A DNA stretch of 64,000 nucleotides from Clostridiaceae bacterium (lineage in GTDB: Bacteria; Bacillota; Clostridia; Oscillospirales; Acutalibacteraceae), in the NCBI GenBank assembly GCA_904501705.1, contig CAJGCA010000002.1:1-64000 (forward strand), read 5' to 3'. Below, piece by piece: positions 1 to 7,535 of this stretch; within the stretch, counting starts at the first letter, position 1; the number at the start of each line of letters is the position of its first letter. The position numbers and the translations under genes were made by a program. Under the pieces are notes generated by a model. It had not been told where the DNA came from. It saw nothing but the letters and a program-made list of their open reading frames with translations, and ran no database searches.

Positions 1-231
1 CGGGAATGCATCTTCATCCCAGCATCTCGTCATTGTTTGATTTGCGGTCCCGTGCTTTTCCACGCGAATCCACCAAATAGCCAAGTCGGGCTTGTTATAT
101 CCGACTTTGATTTCCGTGCCGTCTGTAAACTTGATTTTTACATCGCGCTCGAAACAGCCAATTTCATCATTTGGATATTCAGCACCATCAATTTCCACAA
201 GATCGTCAGAGCATCCGTACACTTTCAGCAT
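1..231 (-). CDS. Hypothetical protein, 3' end off window
   Basis: Partial: the reading frame is open to the left edge, giving 77 residues. The start is the ATG ending at 231, placed 8 nt after GGAGG on the minus strand. The visible part is a small acidic, Trp-containing protein (MLKVYGCSDDLVEI, then an IKFTDGTEIKVGY strand pattern). No family recognised. It is the most distal visible gene of the leftward block and follows the next gene closely. Confidence 0.6.
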   Translation of the reverse strand, partial: MLKVYGCSDDLVEIDGAEYPNDEIGCFERDVKIKFTDGTEIKVGYNKPDLAIWWIRVEKHGTANQTMTRCWDEDAFP

Positions 232-234
232 CTT

Positions 235-579
235 TCATTCCTCCTTCGGCGGCTCAAGCGGCAAATCAGCGATTCTGCAATATGCTTCATACTGCTCTGC
301 ATCAACAAGCACCGTGTCGTATTTCTTCCACTTTTTGCAGAAATCAATAGACAGCTTTACAGGTTCATCGTCCTTAATGATTTCGCCATACCCGTGCTCT
401 TTGAAATCGCCAAGAGCATATCGCTCTGCTTTATCGGGATACTGTGTGTAGCTGGCGAAACAGCGTGGCTTGTCATCTTCGGTCTGGTGGAATCCCCACA
501 ACCAGCACGGCATACCAAATTTCCATCGGTGCTCTGTGTGCTTTATACTGACGGCAACATATTTTCTGTTATCGTTCAT
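235..579 (-). CDS. Conserved phage protein, KYVAVSIKHTE type
   Basis: 114 aa. The ATG at 579 is preceded by AAGGAGG, so I prefer it to an upstream in-frame start. The N-terminus (MNDNRKYVAVSIKHTEHRW) resembles small proteins I associate with prophages of gut Firmicutes, with a conserved Trp-rich middle (PCWLWG) and a C-terminal PPKEE. Function unknown. It overlaps the upstream gene's stop by 4 nt, so the two are translationally linked. Confidence 0.65.
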   Translation of the reverse strand: MNDNRKYVAVSIKHTEHRWKFGMPCWLWGFHQTEDDKPRCFASYTQYPDKAERYALGDFKEHGYGEIIKDDEPVKLSIDFCKKWKKYDTVLVDAEQYEAYCRIADLPLEPPKEE

Positions 580-1001
580 GTCTCCTCCTTCGGCGGCTCC
601 GGCAGCGGCATCCAATGAGTTGCGTTATACTTCATATAGTCCTCTATCGGGTCGTAAAACTTTCCAAAATAAAAATGCGCTTCTTTTACATATCCGTTGG
701 AAAAAACAATGCAGTTACAGTCATCTTCCGGCAGCCGCTCCTCCACGCTGATCCAGCGGGGCTTGTTGTCAAGCAAATGGTAATACTCGTTGTTCCACTT
801 ACACGCCTCCTCTTGCCATTCGACAACCTTTCGGTTCAGTTCCTCTATGGCATCGGCGGCGGCAATCACCATAGCGTCAACACACCCAGTATAATCTTCG
901 CCGTCTACGATTTTGCCCTTGAACAGACAGCTATCACAATCACATTCGCGGTTGTCTTCGCCAACGCACATCCGCAGACTATTTACCAGTTCTTCATACA
1001 T
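576..1001 (-). CDS. DUF551-like protein with Cys-rich N-terminus
   Basis: 141 aa. The C-terminal half carries the DUF551 signature: WISVEERLPED near residue 84 and the terminal HWMPLPEPPKEE. The N-terminal half holds a Cys cluster (ECDCDSC) and a helical segment. DUF551 proteins are common, uncharacterised phage proteins. The start is the ATG at 1001 (MYEELVNS), overlapping the upstream gene by 8 nt. Confidence 0.7.
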   Translation of the reverse strand: MYEELVNSLRMCVGEDNRECDCDSCLFKGKIVDGEDYTGCVDAMVIAAADAIEELNRKVVEWQEEACKWNNEYYHLLDNKPRWISVEERLPEDDCNCIVFSNGYVKEAHFYFGKFYDPIEDYMKYNATHWMPLPEPPKEET

Positions 1002-1191
1002 GGTCAGCCCTCCTGTTCCACGCTTCGATTGCGCTGTTCCAGTTATAGAACTTCGCAGTTCTACACCCGCAGTCGCTACAAACTGCGCTGAAAAAGTATC
1101 TAACACGGTGTAACCCCGATTCTTCATACTGAACAGCGATATATTTATCAATCAGTTCTCCCCCGCAGAACGGGCAAGGTTTAAGTTCCAT
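994..1191 (-). CDS. Lar-like restriction alleviation zinc-ribbon protein
   Basis: 65 aa. It opens with MELKPCPFCGGE and has a second knuckle CSDCGC, then the family-typical NWNSAIEAWNRR ending. This is the Lar/restriction-alleviation zinc-ribbon pattern. Lar of the Rac prophage modulates type I restriction; whether this copy does is inference. It overlaps its neighbours on both sides. Confidence 0.7.
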   Translation of the reverse strand: MELKPCPFCGGELIDKYIAVQYEESGLHRVRYFFSAVCSDCGCRTAKFYNWNSAIEAWNRRADHV

Positions 1192-1339
1192 GGCCGTCCT
1201 CCCTCATCTCAAAATCGTCACAGTATTCCGCATCTGCGGTTTCCTCTGCATTCCAAATAGACAAGTGGCATTGACTAATAAAACAATAAGGCTTATCCAT
1301 ATAATCTCGGATGCAGTTTTTGCAATCAAAACACGTCAT
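1181..1339 (-). CDS. Small Cys-rich protein
   Basis: 52 aa. It has paired CxxC motifs (CFDCKNC) and further Cys residues (YCFISQC, YCDDF), suggesting a metal-binding mini-protein. An ATG at 1339 follows GGAGG, and the stop lies 11 nt inside the start of the Lar-like gene. Unknown function. Confidence 0.6.
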   Translation of the reverse strand: MTCFDCKNCIRDYMDKPYCFISQCHLSIWNAEETADAEYCDDFEMREDGHGT

Positions 1340-1713
1340 GTTTCCTCCTTTGGCTCACTCCAAACATCGACGGCCGCTTGCGACGTGAAACACGTCAACC
1401 GATTCAAGACCTCCTCGACAACTTGCATACAGCAAGCCCCGTGGTCGTCATAAGGTTCCTGCATGGATTCATATAATTCTTTTCCATACTCCCTTATGCA
1501 CTCCACCGCGGCATTGACCGCTCTGACCTCCGGGGTTCTTCTGTTCCAATTCGATATGAGTTTGTTCTTGAATATTTCACGATCATCCTTCCACCCATAA
1601 TGTATGTCCATGCCACCAAGACAATTGTGATCGGAACACACTATGGCATACCCACCTTGTATTTCAACAAACTCGACAGGCTTATGACAATGTGGGCAAG
1701 AGAGAAGATTCAT
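1336..1713 (-). CDS. Lar-like zinc-ribbon protein with C-terminal extension
   Basis: 125 aa. The N-terminus (MNLLSCPHCHKPVEF), Cys near residue 26 (CSDHNC) and LISNWNRR near residue 53 match the layout of Lar-like zinc ribbons. A helical extension of about 65 residues follows, ending EPKEET as in the DUF551 gene. Probably a divergent relative of the 994-1191 gene; function unproven. Confidence 0.6.
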   Translation of the reverse strand: MNLLSCPHCHKPVEFVEIQGGYAIVCSDHNCLGGMDIHYGWKDDREIFKNKLISNWNRRTPEVRAVNAAVECIREYGKELYESMQEPYDDHGACCMQVVEEVLNRLTCFTSQAAVDVWSEPKEET

Positions 1714-1880
1714 TCTGCTTCCTCCTTCTCCGGGGGGCGCTTATCCCGAAACTTGTGCGTCCGGTTCTCCCGGCACCAGTCGCAGGAGCCGTGGTTCCGG
1801 CACGTACAGTCGATGGCCTTGCTCCCCCGGTACTGCTTGCGTTTCTCCTTGCCGTGCTCAATGGCCTTGTCAAGGCTCAT
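1710..1880 (-). CDS. Small Cys-containing phage protein
   Basis: 56 aa, starting MSLDKAIEHGKEKRK. It holds CTCRNHGSCDWC, a four-Cys knuckle, and a charged tail. The ATG at 1880 is chosen because upstream in-frame sequence is the shadow of the neighbouring gene. It overlaps the upstream gene's stop by 11 nt. Function unknown. Confidence 0.6.
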   Translation of the reverse strand: MSLDKAIEHGKEKRKQYRGSKAIDCTCRNHGSCDWCRENRTHKFRDKRPPEKEEAE

Positions 1881-2433
1881 TGTCTTTCTCCTCAAATTTC
1901 TCGCAGGACTCGCTGCGCTGCATGAGACAGCGGTTGTGGAACGGGCAGTTTCCGTATTTGCCGTCGTAGAACGGCTTCTCCCGGCCACCCCAGTGCTTGC
2001 AGTTCTTGCAGAACCTACGGCTCATGCCGAAGGTCTGGCGGACTTCCTCCGCAAAGGCGTCGAGATACTTTTCAATACGCTCCTGCCGCCCGTGCTCGGT
2101 GAACCACTTGTCCTTAAAAGCGTCCCGGGCCTCGTTCCAGTCACCCTCACCGGTGTCCGCCGACAGATACCACTCCCGGTCGTGGAACAGTTCTGCCAGG
2201 TCAGCCACCAGCTCGTTCAGCTCCTTGTCACCGAAGTCGTTGGTGTGATCCTGCAGCTGACAGTAAAAATAGTTCAAAGATCCTCCGCTCATGTTTTTCC
2301 CCCCCTTATCAATGATTTCCCCGTATACGGCGGCAGCAAAAACCGCTGCCGAAATGCTGTAAGCCCACCACGGGAGCGTCACGCCTATTGCCTTGGCAAT
2401 GTAGATACAGTAGAACAGGATCAGCAATTTCAT
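1870..2433 (-). CDS. Membrane segment fused to MSGGSLNY-type/zinc-ribbon protein
   Basis: 187 aa if read from the first ATG. Residues 3-41 form a hydrophobic membrane hairpin. At residue 48 a second good start (MSGGSLNYFY, ATG at 2292) follows a G-rich ribosome-site-like stretch. Residues 48-135 are acidic and helical; residues 137-180 are a CxxC zinc ribbon (RFCKNCKHW, CPFHNRC). Either one fused protein or two products from nested starts; the sequence cannot decide. Confidence 0.6.
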   Translation of the reverse strand: MKLLILFYCIYIAKAIGVTLPWWAYSISAAVFAAAVYGEIIDKGGKNMSGGSLNYFYCQLQDHTNDFGDKELNELVADLAELFHDREWYLSADTGEGDWNEARDAFKDKWFTEHGRQERIEKYLDAFAEEVRQTFGMSRRFCKNCKHWGGREKPFYDGKYGNCPFHNRCLMQRSESCEKFEEKDNEP

Positions 2434-2437
2434 TCCA

Positions 2438-2608
2438 TCACTCCTCCTCTGTGATTTGATCGAGCATCCAGCCGATGTAGAACCGGCACGTCCCGGAGAA
2501 GTCCGCCATGCTGATGATGGTCCCCGGCTCGAACTTGTTGTTCAGCACCTTGATCTTGCACTCCTTGGACGGGCAATCGGTGCTGGAACAGTAGGTTATG
2601 TCCTTCAT
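2438..2608 (-). CDS. Small Cys-rich protein
   Basis: 56 aa. MKDITYCSSTDCPSKEC at the N-terminus and CRFYIGWM near the end suggest a metal-binding fold. The ATG at 2608 follows GGAGG at 6 nt. It overlaps the ASCH gene's stop by 4 nt. Unknown function. Confidence 0.65.
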   Translation of the reverse strand: MKDITYCSSTDCPSKECKIKVLNNKFEPGTIISMADFSGTCRFYIGWMLDQITEEE

Positions 2609-3114
2609 AGCAGTTCCTCCACATAGTAGTAAGACTGGGGAGGGTGGAGCAACACACGCTCGGCATAGCCGAACCTGGTCTTTGTAAGGCCGACGAACTC
2701 GGTCAGATACTTGGGCCGGTCGTAGATCTTCAGATTGGAGATGTGCCAGCCGTATCCGTTGCGGTGGCCGAGATAGGCGTGGGCTTCCATATAGGAGAGA
2801 CAGGCGGCATTGAGCGCATCGAAATCCGTCTGCTCATAGTATGCGGGGAAGGGAACGTCCACGGTTTTTATGGCATCACACAAGAACTCACCGATGACTC
2901 GCTCCCCCATGATTGTCCAGAACTTCTCCCCGAAGGAACCGGGGGCCGGAATGACGGGAACTTCCCCTCGGGGTTTCCGCCTGGTACAGTAGATGTAGCA
3001 CTTGAACGGGAGCTTGATGCGCGGATAGTCCTTGCGGAGTTCGATTGTCTTTCTGCCGGAGGCAATGAGTTCACACCAACGGGGGCGGATGGAAAGCATA
3101 ACGGCCCTGCTCAT
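2605..3114 (-). CDS. ASCH-domain protein
   Basis: 169 aa. The ASCH (PUA-like) hallmark is at the N-terminus: MLSIRPRWCELIASGRKTIE, where the basic residues and GRKT/E form the predicted RNA- or nucleotide-binding patch. It is followed by YIYCTR and a GEF strand. ASCH proteins bind or process RNA and some act on modified cytidine nucleosides. In phages they are often accessory, so the role here is open. Confidence 0.75.
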   Translation of the reverse strand: MSRAVMLSIRPRWCELIASGRKTIELRKDYPRIKLPFKCYIYCTRRKPRGEVPVIPAPGSFGEKFWTIMGERVIGEFLCDAIKTVDVPFPAYYEQTDFDALNAACLSYMEAHAYLGHRNGYGWHISNLKIYDRPKYLTEFVGLTKTRFGYAERVLLHPPQSYYYVEELL

Positions 3115-3115
3115 G

Positions 3116-3304
3116 TCAGTTCGCCTCCAACTCTTTGATAAGCGCCTCGGTGAAGCTCACCACGCCAAGAAGCCAGCCCTCTTCGCCAGTCATGTCGGCG
3201 GGACGAATGTCGTCGTAGCGCTCGTGGATGAACGCCGCCATGCGGCGGAACGCCGAAGCTTCTACCTCGTAGCGGGTAGAGGAATAGTATTTGTTATCAG
3301 GCAT
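3116..3304 (-). CDS. Hypothetical protein
   Basis: 62 aa (MPDNKYYSSTRYEVEASAFRR). Mostly helical and acidic with no recognised motif. The ATG at 3304 is preceded by a GGAGG-like site inside the upstream gene, which it overlaps by 8 nt. Confidence 0.6.
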   Translation of the reverse strand: MPDNKYYSSTRYEVEASAFRRMAAFIHERYDDIRPADMTGEEGWLLGVVSFTEALIKELEAN

Positions 3305-3605
3305 TTTCTTGCCCTCCTTTCTTTTTTGCCAGATCCTGCGCCCGTTTGCGGAACTTCTCCGGCAAGGGCCAGACTGTGACAAGGGTATCACCGCAGAAGA
3401 TGTACACGCTTCCGCAGTAGACGCGGACGTTGTTTGCCGTTTCGTACCGATGCCATAGGTAGTCGATGTATCTGTGCAGACCGCCGGTGGTCTCTGCGTG
3501 GGTGATGCCGTATAGGAGCGCCTTTCTGGCGTTGTTCTGTATGGCGCTCTTGGGAAGCCCGACGCGCTTGCGGAGGCGCTTGTGGGCATGGCGGGTCACT
3601 TCCAT
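3297..3605 (-). CDS. Hypothetical protein with H-x4-R-x3-RVGLP motif
   Basis: 102 aa. The N-terminus (RHAHKRLRKRVGLPKSA) and a later beta-rich stretch (YCGSVYIFCGDTLVTVWPLP) recall the compact layout of DUF4258/RelE-like folds, where a His/Arg-rich helix precedes a sheet. That link is tentative. The start is the ATG at 3605, overlapping the upstream stop. Confidence 0.55.
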   Translation of the reverse strand: MEVTRHAHKRLRKRVGLPKSAIQNNARKALLYGITHAETTGGLHRYIDYLWHRYETANNVRVYCGSVYIFCGDTLVTVWPLPEKFRKRAQDLAKKKGGQENA

Positions 3606-3979
3606 TCGCTCACCGCCTTTTCGATGCGGTCGATCTTCTCGTTCAGCTTCCGCCGCTCTTCGTAAAGGAAATCGTATGTTTCGTGATCGCCGTCCCACGA
3701 GAGGATGTCCCCGTTCTTATAGTCTTTCGGGATGACAAAGCAACTCTCCCAGTTGTAGATGGCCCAGAACAGATCGTGCGCTTTTTCCGCGTCCTTGATG
3801 ACGATGTACTGGAAACTTTCATAGACCCTTTCCAGGTTGAACGGGATGACATTGAAATCATCATCCAGAAACATGACGGCATCAAGCGCATTGTCGAAGC
3901 GGTGCTCGTAAGCCCAGCATTGCTCTTTGGTAGAAAACTCCTCGCCGTCATCGGCAATCCAGGTCACGACTTTTTTCAT
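3596..3979 (-). CDS. Hypothetical protein
   Basis: 127 aa, starting MKKVVTWIADDGEEFSTKEQ. The first 30 residues have the pattern of phage proteins in which a short sheet is followed by an 'EEC..YE' helix. The C-terminus is a charged helix. No function recognised. The start at 3979 follows GGAGAG. Confidence 0.6.
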   Translation of the reverse strand: MKKVVTWIADDGEEFSTKEQCWAYEHRFDNALDAVMFLDDDFNVIPFNLERVYESFQYIVIKDAEKAHDLFWAIYNWESCFVIPKDYKNGDILSWDGDHETYDFLYEERRKLNEKIDRIEKAVSEWK

Positions 3980-3982
3980 GCT

Positions 3983-4117
3983 TCACTCTCCTTCCTCTCC
4001 GGTCGTTACCGCGACCGACACATCATCCAACAGACAGGCGGTCACGTTTTCTGAGGTAGTTTCCGGGATGTTCGCCACGAATTTCCGCCCGTCGGCGTAG
4101 GTCAGTTCGATGGTCAT
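3983..4117 (-). CDS. Small hypothetical protein
   Basis: 44 aa (MTIELTYADGRKF), beta-rich with an acidic tail. It is supported by tight packing: its ATG overlaps the upstream stop by 4 nt and its stop lies 3 nt from the next gene's start. No family recognised. Confidence 0.5.
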   Translation of the reverse strand: MTIELTYADGRKFVANIPETTSENVTACLLDDVSVAVTTGEEGE

Positions 4118-4395
4118 TCCTTCGGCTTCTCCTTCCCCGCGTAGGTGTCTTCCATGTTGTTGAGTGCGGTGAGCAGCTTGTTCGCACAACGGTTGCAAAG
4201 CCACATCGTCCGCACTCTCGTTCCCAGGTTGTGGTAGTCAAAGTACAGGGTCTCCGGGTATTTCAAACGAATGACCGGCCCGGTAGCGTGGCAAGCAGAA
4301 CACACCACGGCGTTCGACTCCCGGTATATCTCCGCCGAGAACTTCACACCGGCGGCGTAATCGTATCCGAACTTATCTTTCCGTATCTGGATCAT
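4114..4395 (-). CDS. Zinc-binding hypothetical protein
   Basis: 93 aa. CSACHATG near residue 32 and WLCNRCANK near residue 65 form a likely four-Cys zinc site separated by a 30-residue insert. The ATG at 4395 follows GGAGGCGGG. Possibly a small nucleic-acid-binding protein; no family assigned. Confidence 0.6.
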   Translation of the reverse strand: MIQIRKDKFGYDYAAGVKFSAEIYRESNAVVCSACHATGPVIRLKYPETLYFDYHNLGTRVRTMWLCNRCANKLLTALNNMEDTYAGKEKPKE

Positions 4396-4550
4396 TCCCC
4401 CGCCTCCTTCCACACGGGCCTGCGCTTCTTCCACCGCCGCCACGCAAAGATGCGGACCATGGGAGGCTCGGCGTCCAGCCACTTGCTGAACTCCGCGATG
4501 TACTGGAGCCGTTGATTGTAGCGCTTCTTGTGCTCCTGCTTTTCGGACAT
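4392..4550 (-). CDS. Small basic protein
   Basis: 52 aa, Lys/Arg/Trp-rich (MSEKQEHKKRYNQRLQYI, then AWRRWKKRRPVW). The ATG at 4550 follows AAGGAGT. It overlaps the next gene by 4 nt. It could bind nucleic acid; no family recognised. Confidence 0.55.
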   Translation of the reverse strand: MSEKQEHKKRYNQRLQYIAEFSKWLDAEPPMVRIFAWRRWKKRRPVWKEAGE

Positions 4551-4567
4551 TCAAATCACTCCTTTCC

Positions 4568-5494
4568 TTACGCCGTCACGCTGTCGAAGACAGACGCGAC
4601 GCTGGCCGCCGGGGCGTTCACGCTGAACCGGGCGGCGTAGATCTTCGTGGTCGCCACGCTGCTGTGGCCCATGGTTTCGGAGATGTACTGCATATCCACC
4701 CCATGCTCCAGAAGGACCGAGGCGTAGCAGTGACGGGCGGCGTGGGCGCGACAGGCTTTTTCCTCACCGAGGATCGACTTGGTAAACTTGTAGACCCTGG
4801 CGGAGAGTTCCTGCCGCTCCATGCCCCGCCATTCCCCGCTTTCGGACACCGTGCCGAACAACGGCGCATCGTCCGGCACACCCGTCGGGCGGAAGCCGCT
4901 GTCCAGATACCGCTTTACCGCTTTCTGCGCTGCCGAAGGGAATGCTACAGCGCGTATCTTGCCGCCCTTGGTCTTGTTCGGTACGATCACCCCGCTGTCC
5001 CAGTCCAGATCACAGGGGCGCAGGGTACGAAGTTCCAAGTTTCGGAGTCCCGACTGCACCATCAGGGCAACCTCCGCCTGCTCCCGGAGCCACACGGCGG
5101 TCCTGCGTCCCTTGGCAGGCCGGTCAGCGGTGATAAGCGCCACCATGTCTTCCTCAGTCAAAACGTGCTCGTAGGGCTTCTGGCGGGCCTGGGACAGTTT
5201 TTTGCGAGGCGTGTCGGCCTCCTCAGTGTAGAAAGGGACATAGCCAAGAGCTTCGCCGAAGCGGGACAGAAGACGAAGATGGTTCATATACATCGCTCTC
5301 GTAGTGATGCTTCGATCCCCGTCATCCTTGAAGTCCAGTACGGCGGCGGGCGTTGGCTCGTCATAGCCTCTTTCCACCATGAAATCCCGGAACAGCCGGA
5401 ATGTCTGCTCATAGGTAGCCACCGAGTTTTCGGACAGTTCGTTGGTCTTCATCTTGCGGATGTACCGCTCCACCAGTTCGTCATACTTTTTCAT
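4568..5494 (-). CDS. Tyrosine recombinase (second integrase)
   Basis: 308 aa. Residues 1-95 are a SAM-like core-binding domain and 110-305 the catalytic domain. Active-site residues are visible: Arg in SGLRNLELR, Lys in TKGGKIRAV, HAARH (H-x-x-R) and GHSS followed by the nucleophile Tyr in TTKIYAAR. It is not next to the attP and is unlike the integrase at 27.5 kb in length and sequence, so it may resolve dimers, invert DNA, or be a relic of a second element. A copy of the operon-start repeat lies directly upstream. Confidence 0.85.
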   Translation of the reverse strand: MKKYDELVERYIRKMKTNELSENSVATYEQTFRLFRDFMVERGYDEPTPAAVLDFKDDGDRSITTRAMYMNHLRLLSRFGEALGYVPFYTEEADTPRKKLSQARQKPYEHVLTEEDMVALITADRPAKGRRTAVWLREQAEVALMVQSGLRNLELRTLRPCDLDWDSGVIVPNKTKGGKIRAVAFPSAAQKAVKRYLDSGFRPTGVPDDAPLFGTVSESGEWRGMERQELSARVYKFTKSILGEEKACRAHAARHCYASVLLEHGVDMQYISETMGHSSVATTKIYAARFSVNAPAASVASVFDSVTA

Positions 5495-5519
5495 TGGGTT
5501 TGCCCCTCCTTTCTTTTTT

Positions 5520-5556
5520 CAAAGAATAATGAATAAACTGCGCCCCCAAAGACCGG
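5520..5556 (-). repeat. Operon-start repeat, copy 1
   Basis: On the minus strand the sequence reads GGTCTTTGGGGGCGC, then TTTATTCATTATTC, then the ribosome site of the recombinase gene. The same arrangement recurs near 11165, 15620 and 15725. Confidence 0.55.
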
Positions 5557-5570
5557 CAGAATGGACAAAT

Positions 5571-5732
5571 CTATGCAGGGTCTTTTGTAAGTATCGTGGG
5601 GTACGCCTTGGCAATCGCCTCCCGTGGGCTTTCCGCCGTCACTCTCTGCTGATCCACCACGTCCCCAGCATCGTTGGTGATAGTGATGGTGTACCACCGC
5701 TTGAATGTCTGGTTTTTCTGGACACCTTTCAT
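5571..5732 (-). CDS. Small hypothetical protein
   Basis: 53 aa (MKGVQKNQTFKRWYTITI), a strand-rich N-terminus followed by a helix with AESPREAIAKAYPTI. The ATG at 5732 follows AAGGAGCG. Its stop is followed by an inverted repeat (AAGACC/GGTCTT) that may end transcription before the recombinase operon. Confidence 0.6.
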   Translation of the reverse strand: MKGVQKNQTFKRWYTITITNDAGDVVDQQRVTAESPREAIAKAYPTILTKDPA

Positions 5733-5870
5733 ATCGTTTCGCTCCTTTCTTATTTGAGTATTAACAAGAAATCCATCCGCCCAAGTCAGGCGGGGCTCAT
5801 TCACAGCACTCCTTTGGCATAGTGATGATACGCATATTGTCAAATGTTTCTTTGCAGATTTTCAAAAAAG

Positions 5871-5898
5871 AAAACCGTCTCGAACCCGAGACGGTTTT
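5871..5898. terminator. Bidirectional rho-independent terminator
   Basis: Perfect 12-bp stem AAAACCGTCTCG/CGAGACGGTTTT with loop AACC. The terminal A/T bases give a U-tract in either direction. It closes the transcript of the 5917-6522 gene. Confidence 0.85.
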
Positions 5899-5916
5899 GT
5901 GCAGTTCCCTATGCTG

Positions 5917-6522
5917 TTACGGTGTAAATATTTTGAAGATTGCGGTGGCAACTCCATCCACCGGCTTTAGCTGCGCCTCATCCGAAAGGCGGCGCATTTC
6001 TGTGAGCGTCTTCTGGTCTTCCACCGACAGGCTACCGCCGAGAAAGGCAAGCTTCGCCCATGTGCATCCGATCTCTGCGCCTGGATCTGGAAGCCCCAGA
6101 AGAATGATGTCTTGATTGTGCGCAAGGCTTTCCGCCAGACAACGGAGCTTTTCTGCGCGTTCGGAAATGCCTGCCCCGGAAGGACGCTTCGGACGATCTT
6201 CCGCAAGCGCACGTTTTATAATCCCTTCAAGGCCGGAGAGCGTGTGGATTCCGGCTTCTTCCAGCGCCGCAGCCAGTTCTGCCGAGGTCATATATACTCT
6301 TCTCTTTGCCAGACGGATGGCGTCTTCCACCGGCATATCCACGCCCTCCTCCGATGCGGTGAGCATTTCCGAAGCCGCGTTGGCAATCAGCTTTCTGTCC
6401 AGCAGATCCGGGCGGGCCTGCATGATTTTCCCGATCTGCTCCGTGAAATCATCGAACTGCGGCTGGGCAAAATAGGCGGCGAGTTCCATCTGCTCCGGGG
6501 TAAAAAGATCGTCGCTTGTCAT
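5917..6522 (-). CDS. Hypothetical protein
   Basis: 201 aa, predominantly alpha-helical, no Cys cluster or membrane segment. It starts MTSDDLFTPEQMEL at the ATG ending 6522, with GGAGG upstream; an in-frame TTG 21 nt earlier is less likely. No domain recognised. It shares a promoter (6856-6884) with the next upstream gene and ends at the 5871 terminator. Confidence 0.65.
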   Translation of the reverse strand: MTSDDLFTPEQMELAAYFAQPQFDDFTEQIGKIMQARPDLLDRKLIANAASEMLTASEEGVDMPVEDAIRLAKRRVYMTSAELAAALEEAGIHTLSGLEGIIKRALAEDRPKRPSGAGISERAEKLRCLAESLAHNQDIILLGLPDPGAEIGCTWAKLAFLGGSLSVEDQKTLTEMRRLSDEAQLKPVDGVATAIFKIFTP

Positions 6523-6539
6523 GCAAAAATCTCCTCCTT

Positions 6540-6737
6540 TCAAGGCTGCCCGTCATGGATGACTTCCACGTACTCCGCAAAATCGCTGTCGTCTCTACAA
6601 TAGACGATGCGGATTTGTTCGCCCGGATAATTCCGGTGCATTTTGTTGGCGATTTTGATAGCCTCTCGCTTGTTGTGGCTGCCTGTGCCGTAATCGAGGT
6701 CATCACCGTGCGTGACAGCATACCATCTTTTTGCCAT
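6540..6737 (-). CDS. Conserved small phage protein
   Basis: 65 aa. MAKRWYAVTHGDDLDYGTGS followed by a helix (NKREAIKIA) and a YPGEQIRIV strand is a pattern seen in several phage proteins. Function unknown. It is the first gene after the promoter at 6856-6884. Confidence 0.65.
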   Translation of the reverse strand: MAKRWYAVTHGDDLDYGTGSHNKREAIKIANKMHRNYPGEQIRIVYCRDDSDFAEYVEVIHDGQP

Positions 6738-6855
6738 GGTGTCCTCCTTCCCAGGCGAATGAAATCCGCCCGTACATCATTTTTACTGTGTAAATTGCAC
6801 AAAAATGCGCCGCCTCTGTGTGAATTTTGGGGTGAATAAAAATTCATGCGCGAAC

Positions 6856-6884
6856 AGTATAGCAAAAAGCCGCTGAAATATCAA
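6856..6884 (-). promoter_or_regulatory. Sigma-70-type promoter overlapping a terminator
   Basis: On the minus strand: -35 TTGATA (6879-6884), 17-bp spacer, -10 TATACT (6856-6861). The spacer contains the 3' arm of the terminator of the upstream gene, so termination and re-initiation occupy the same bases. Start predicted near 6849. Confidence 0.7.
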
Positions 6885-6889
6885 CGGCT
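6868..6889 (-). terminator. Terminator of the winged-helix gene
   Basis: Minus-strand stem AGCCGTTGA/TCAGCGGCT followed by TTTTTGC. The stem begins in the stop codon region of the 6881-7255 gene. Confidence 0.65.
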
Positions 6890-7255
6890 TGGCTGTAATC
6901 GTTTTCGTTCATTTTCGGCCTTTGTCTTGCGCGGCCTCTTTATGTTTTCGTGCGGATTTTTTACCGCCGCTGTGTTCGCCACCAGAGCGTGCGCCCAGTT
7001 CTCCGTGAGAAAGAAGATAGGCTTCTTGTACGGGTCGTTTTTGGAAATCCCGATGACGCCGTACTCGGCCAGCTTCAAGGCTCCCTTCCGCACATTGGAC
7101 GTGCTCATGCCCAGCTCTTTGGCGAGGTCGGTGTAGGTGCCGTGAAACTTCCCGAACGGATCGGCAAAAAGAAGCTCAAAGATCTGGAACTCGATGTTGC
7201 CGAGCTTCCGAAAGGCTTTGCCGAAAGAATGAAGATTGATCTCGTACAGTGTCAA
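6881..7255 (-). CDS. Winged-helix DNA-binding regulator
   Basis: 124 aa. Residues 25-75 form a winged-helix motif: IFELLFADPFG, then DLAKELGMSTSNVRKGALKL as helices 2-3 and YGVIGISKNDPYKKPIFFL as the wing. The basic tail (KRPRKTKAENERKR) suits DNA contact. It may regulate genes of the leftward block; its target is unknown. Confidence 0.7.
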   Translation of the reverse strand: MTLYEINLHSFGKAFRKLGNIEFQIFELLFADPFGKFHGTYTDLAKELGMSTSNVRKGALKLAEYGVIGISKNDPYKKPIFFLTENWAHALVANTAAVKNPHENIKRPRKTKAENERKRLQPSR

Positions 7256-7269
7256 TGCATTTTACCTCC

Positions 7270-7521
7270 TTACTGTTTTTCCAGAATGTCGCTCACTGGA
7301 ACGATGAAATACTCAAAGTTCCAGTTCCCGAGCGCACCGCGCTCACGATAGCCGTTGTAGCGATCTGCGATTTTCTTCGCGCCCTGCTGGCTGAACTGCC
7401 AGACCTCTTCCGGGAAGTACCGAATATACTCGGCGCTGCACCACTTCTTATCCAAGCACTTGCACATCTGATACTCGACGCGCCCGGTGAACTTGCTCTT
7501 TCTGGCAACGTAGTATTTCAA
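7270..7521 (-). CDS. Hypothetical protein, TTG start
   Basis: 83 aa, starting at TTG (KYYVARKSKFTGR) after AAGGAGTGG; no ATG lies near the site. Aromatic-rich and basic with Cys residues (MCKCLDKKWC). No family recognised. Confidence 0.55.
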   Translation of the reverse strand: MKYYVARKSKFTGRVEYQMCKCLDKKWCSAEYIRYFPEEVWQFSQQGAKKIADRYNGYRERGALGNWNFEYFIVPVSDILEKQ

Positions 7522-7535
7522 GGCTTTTCCACTCC

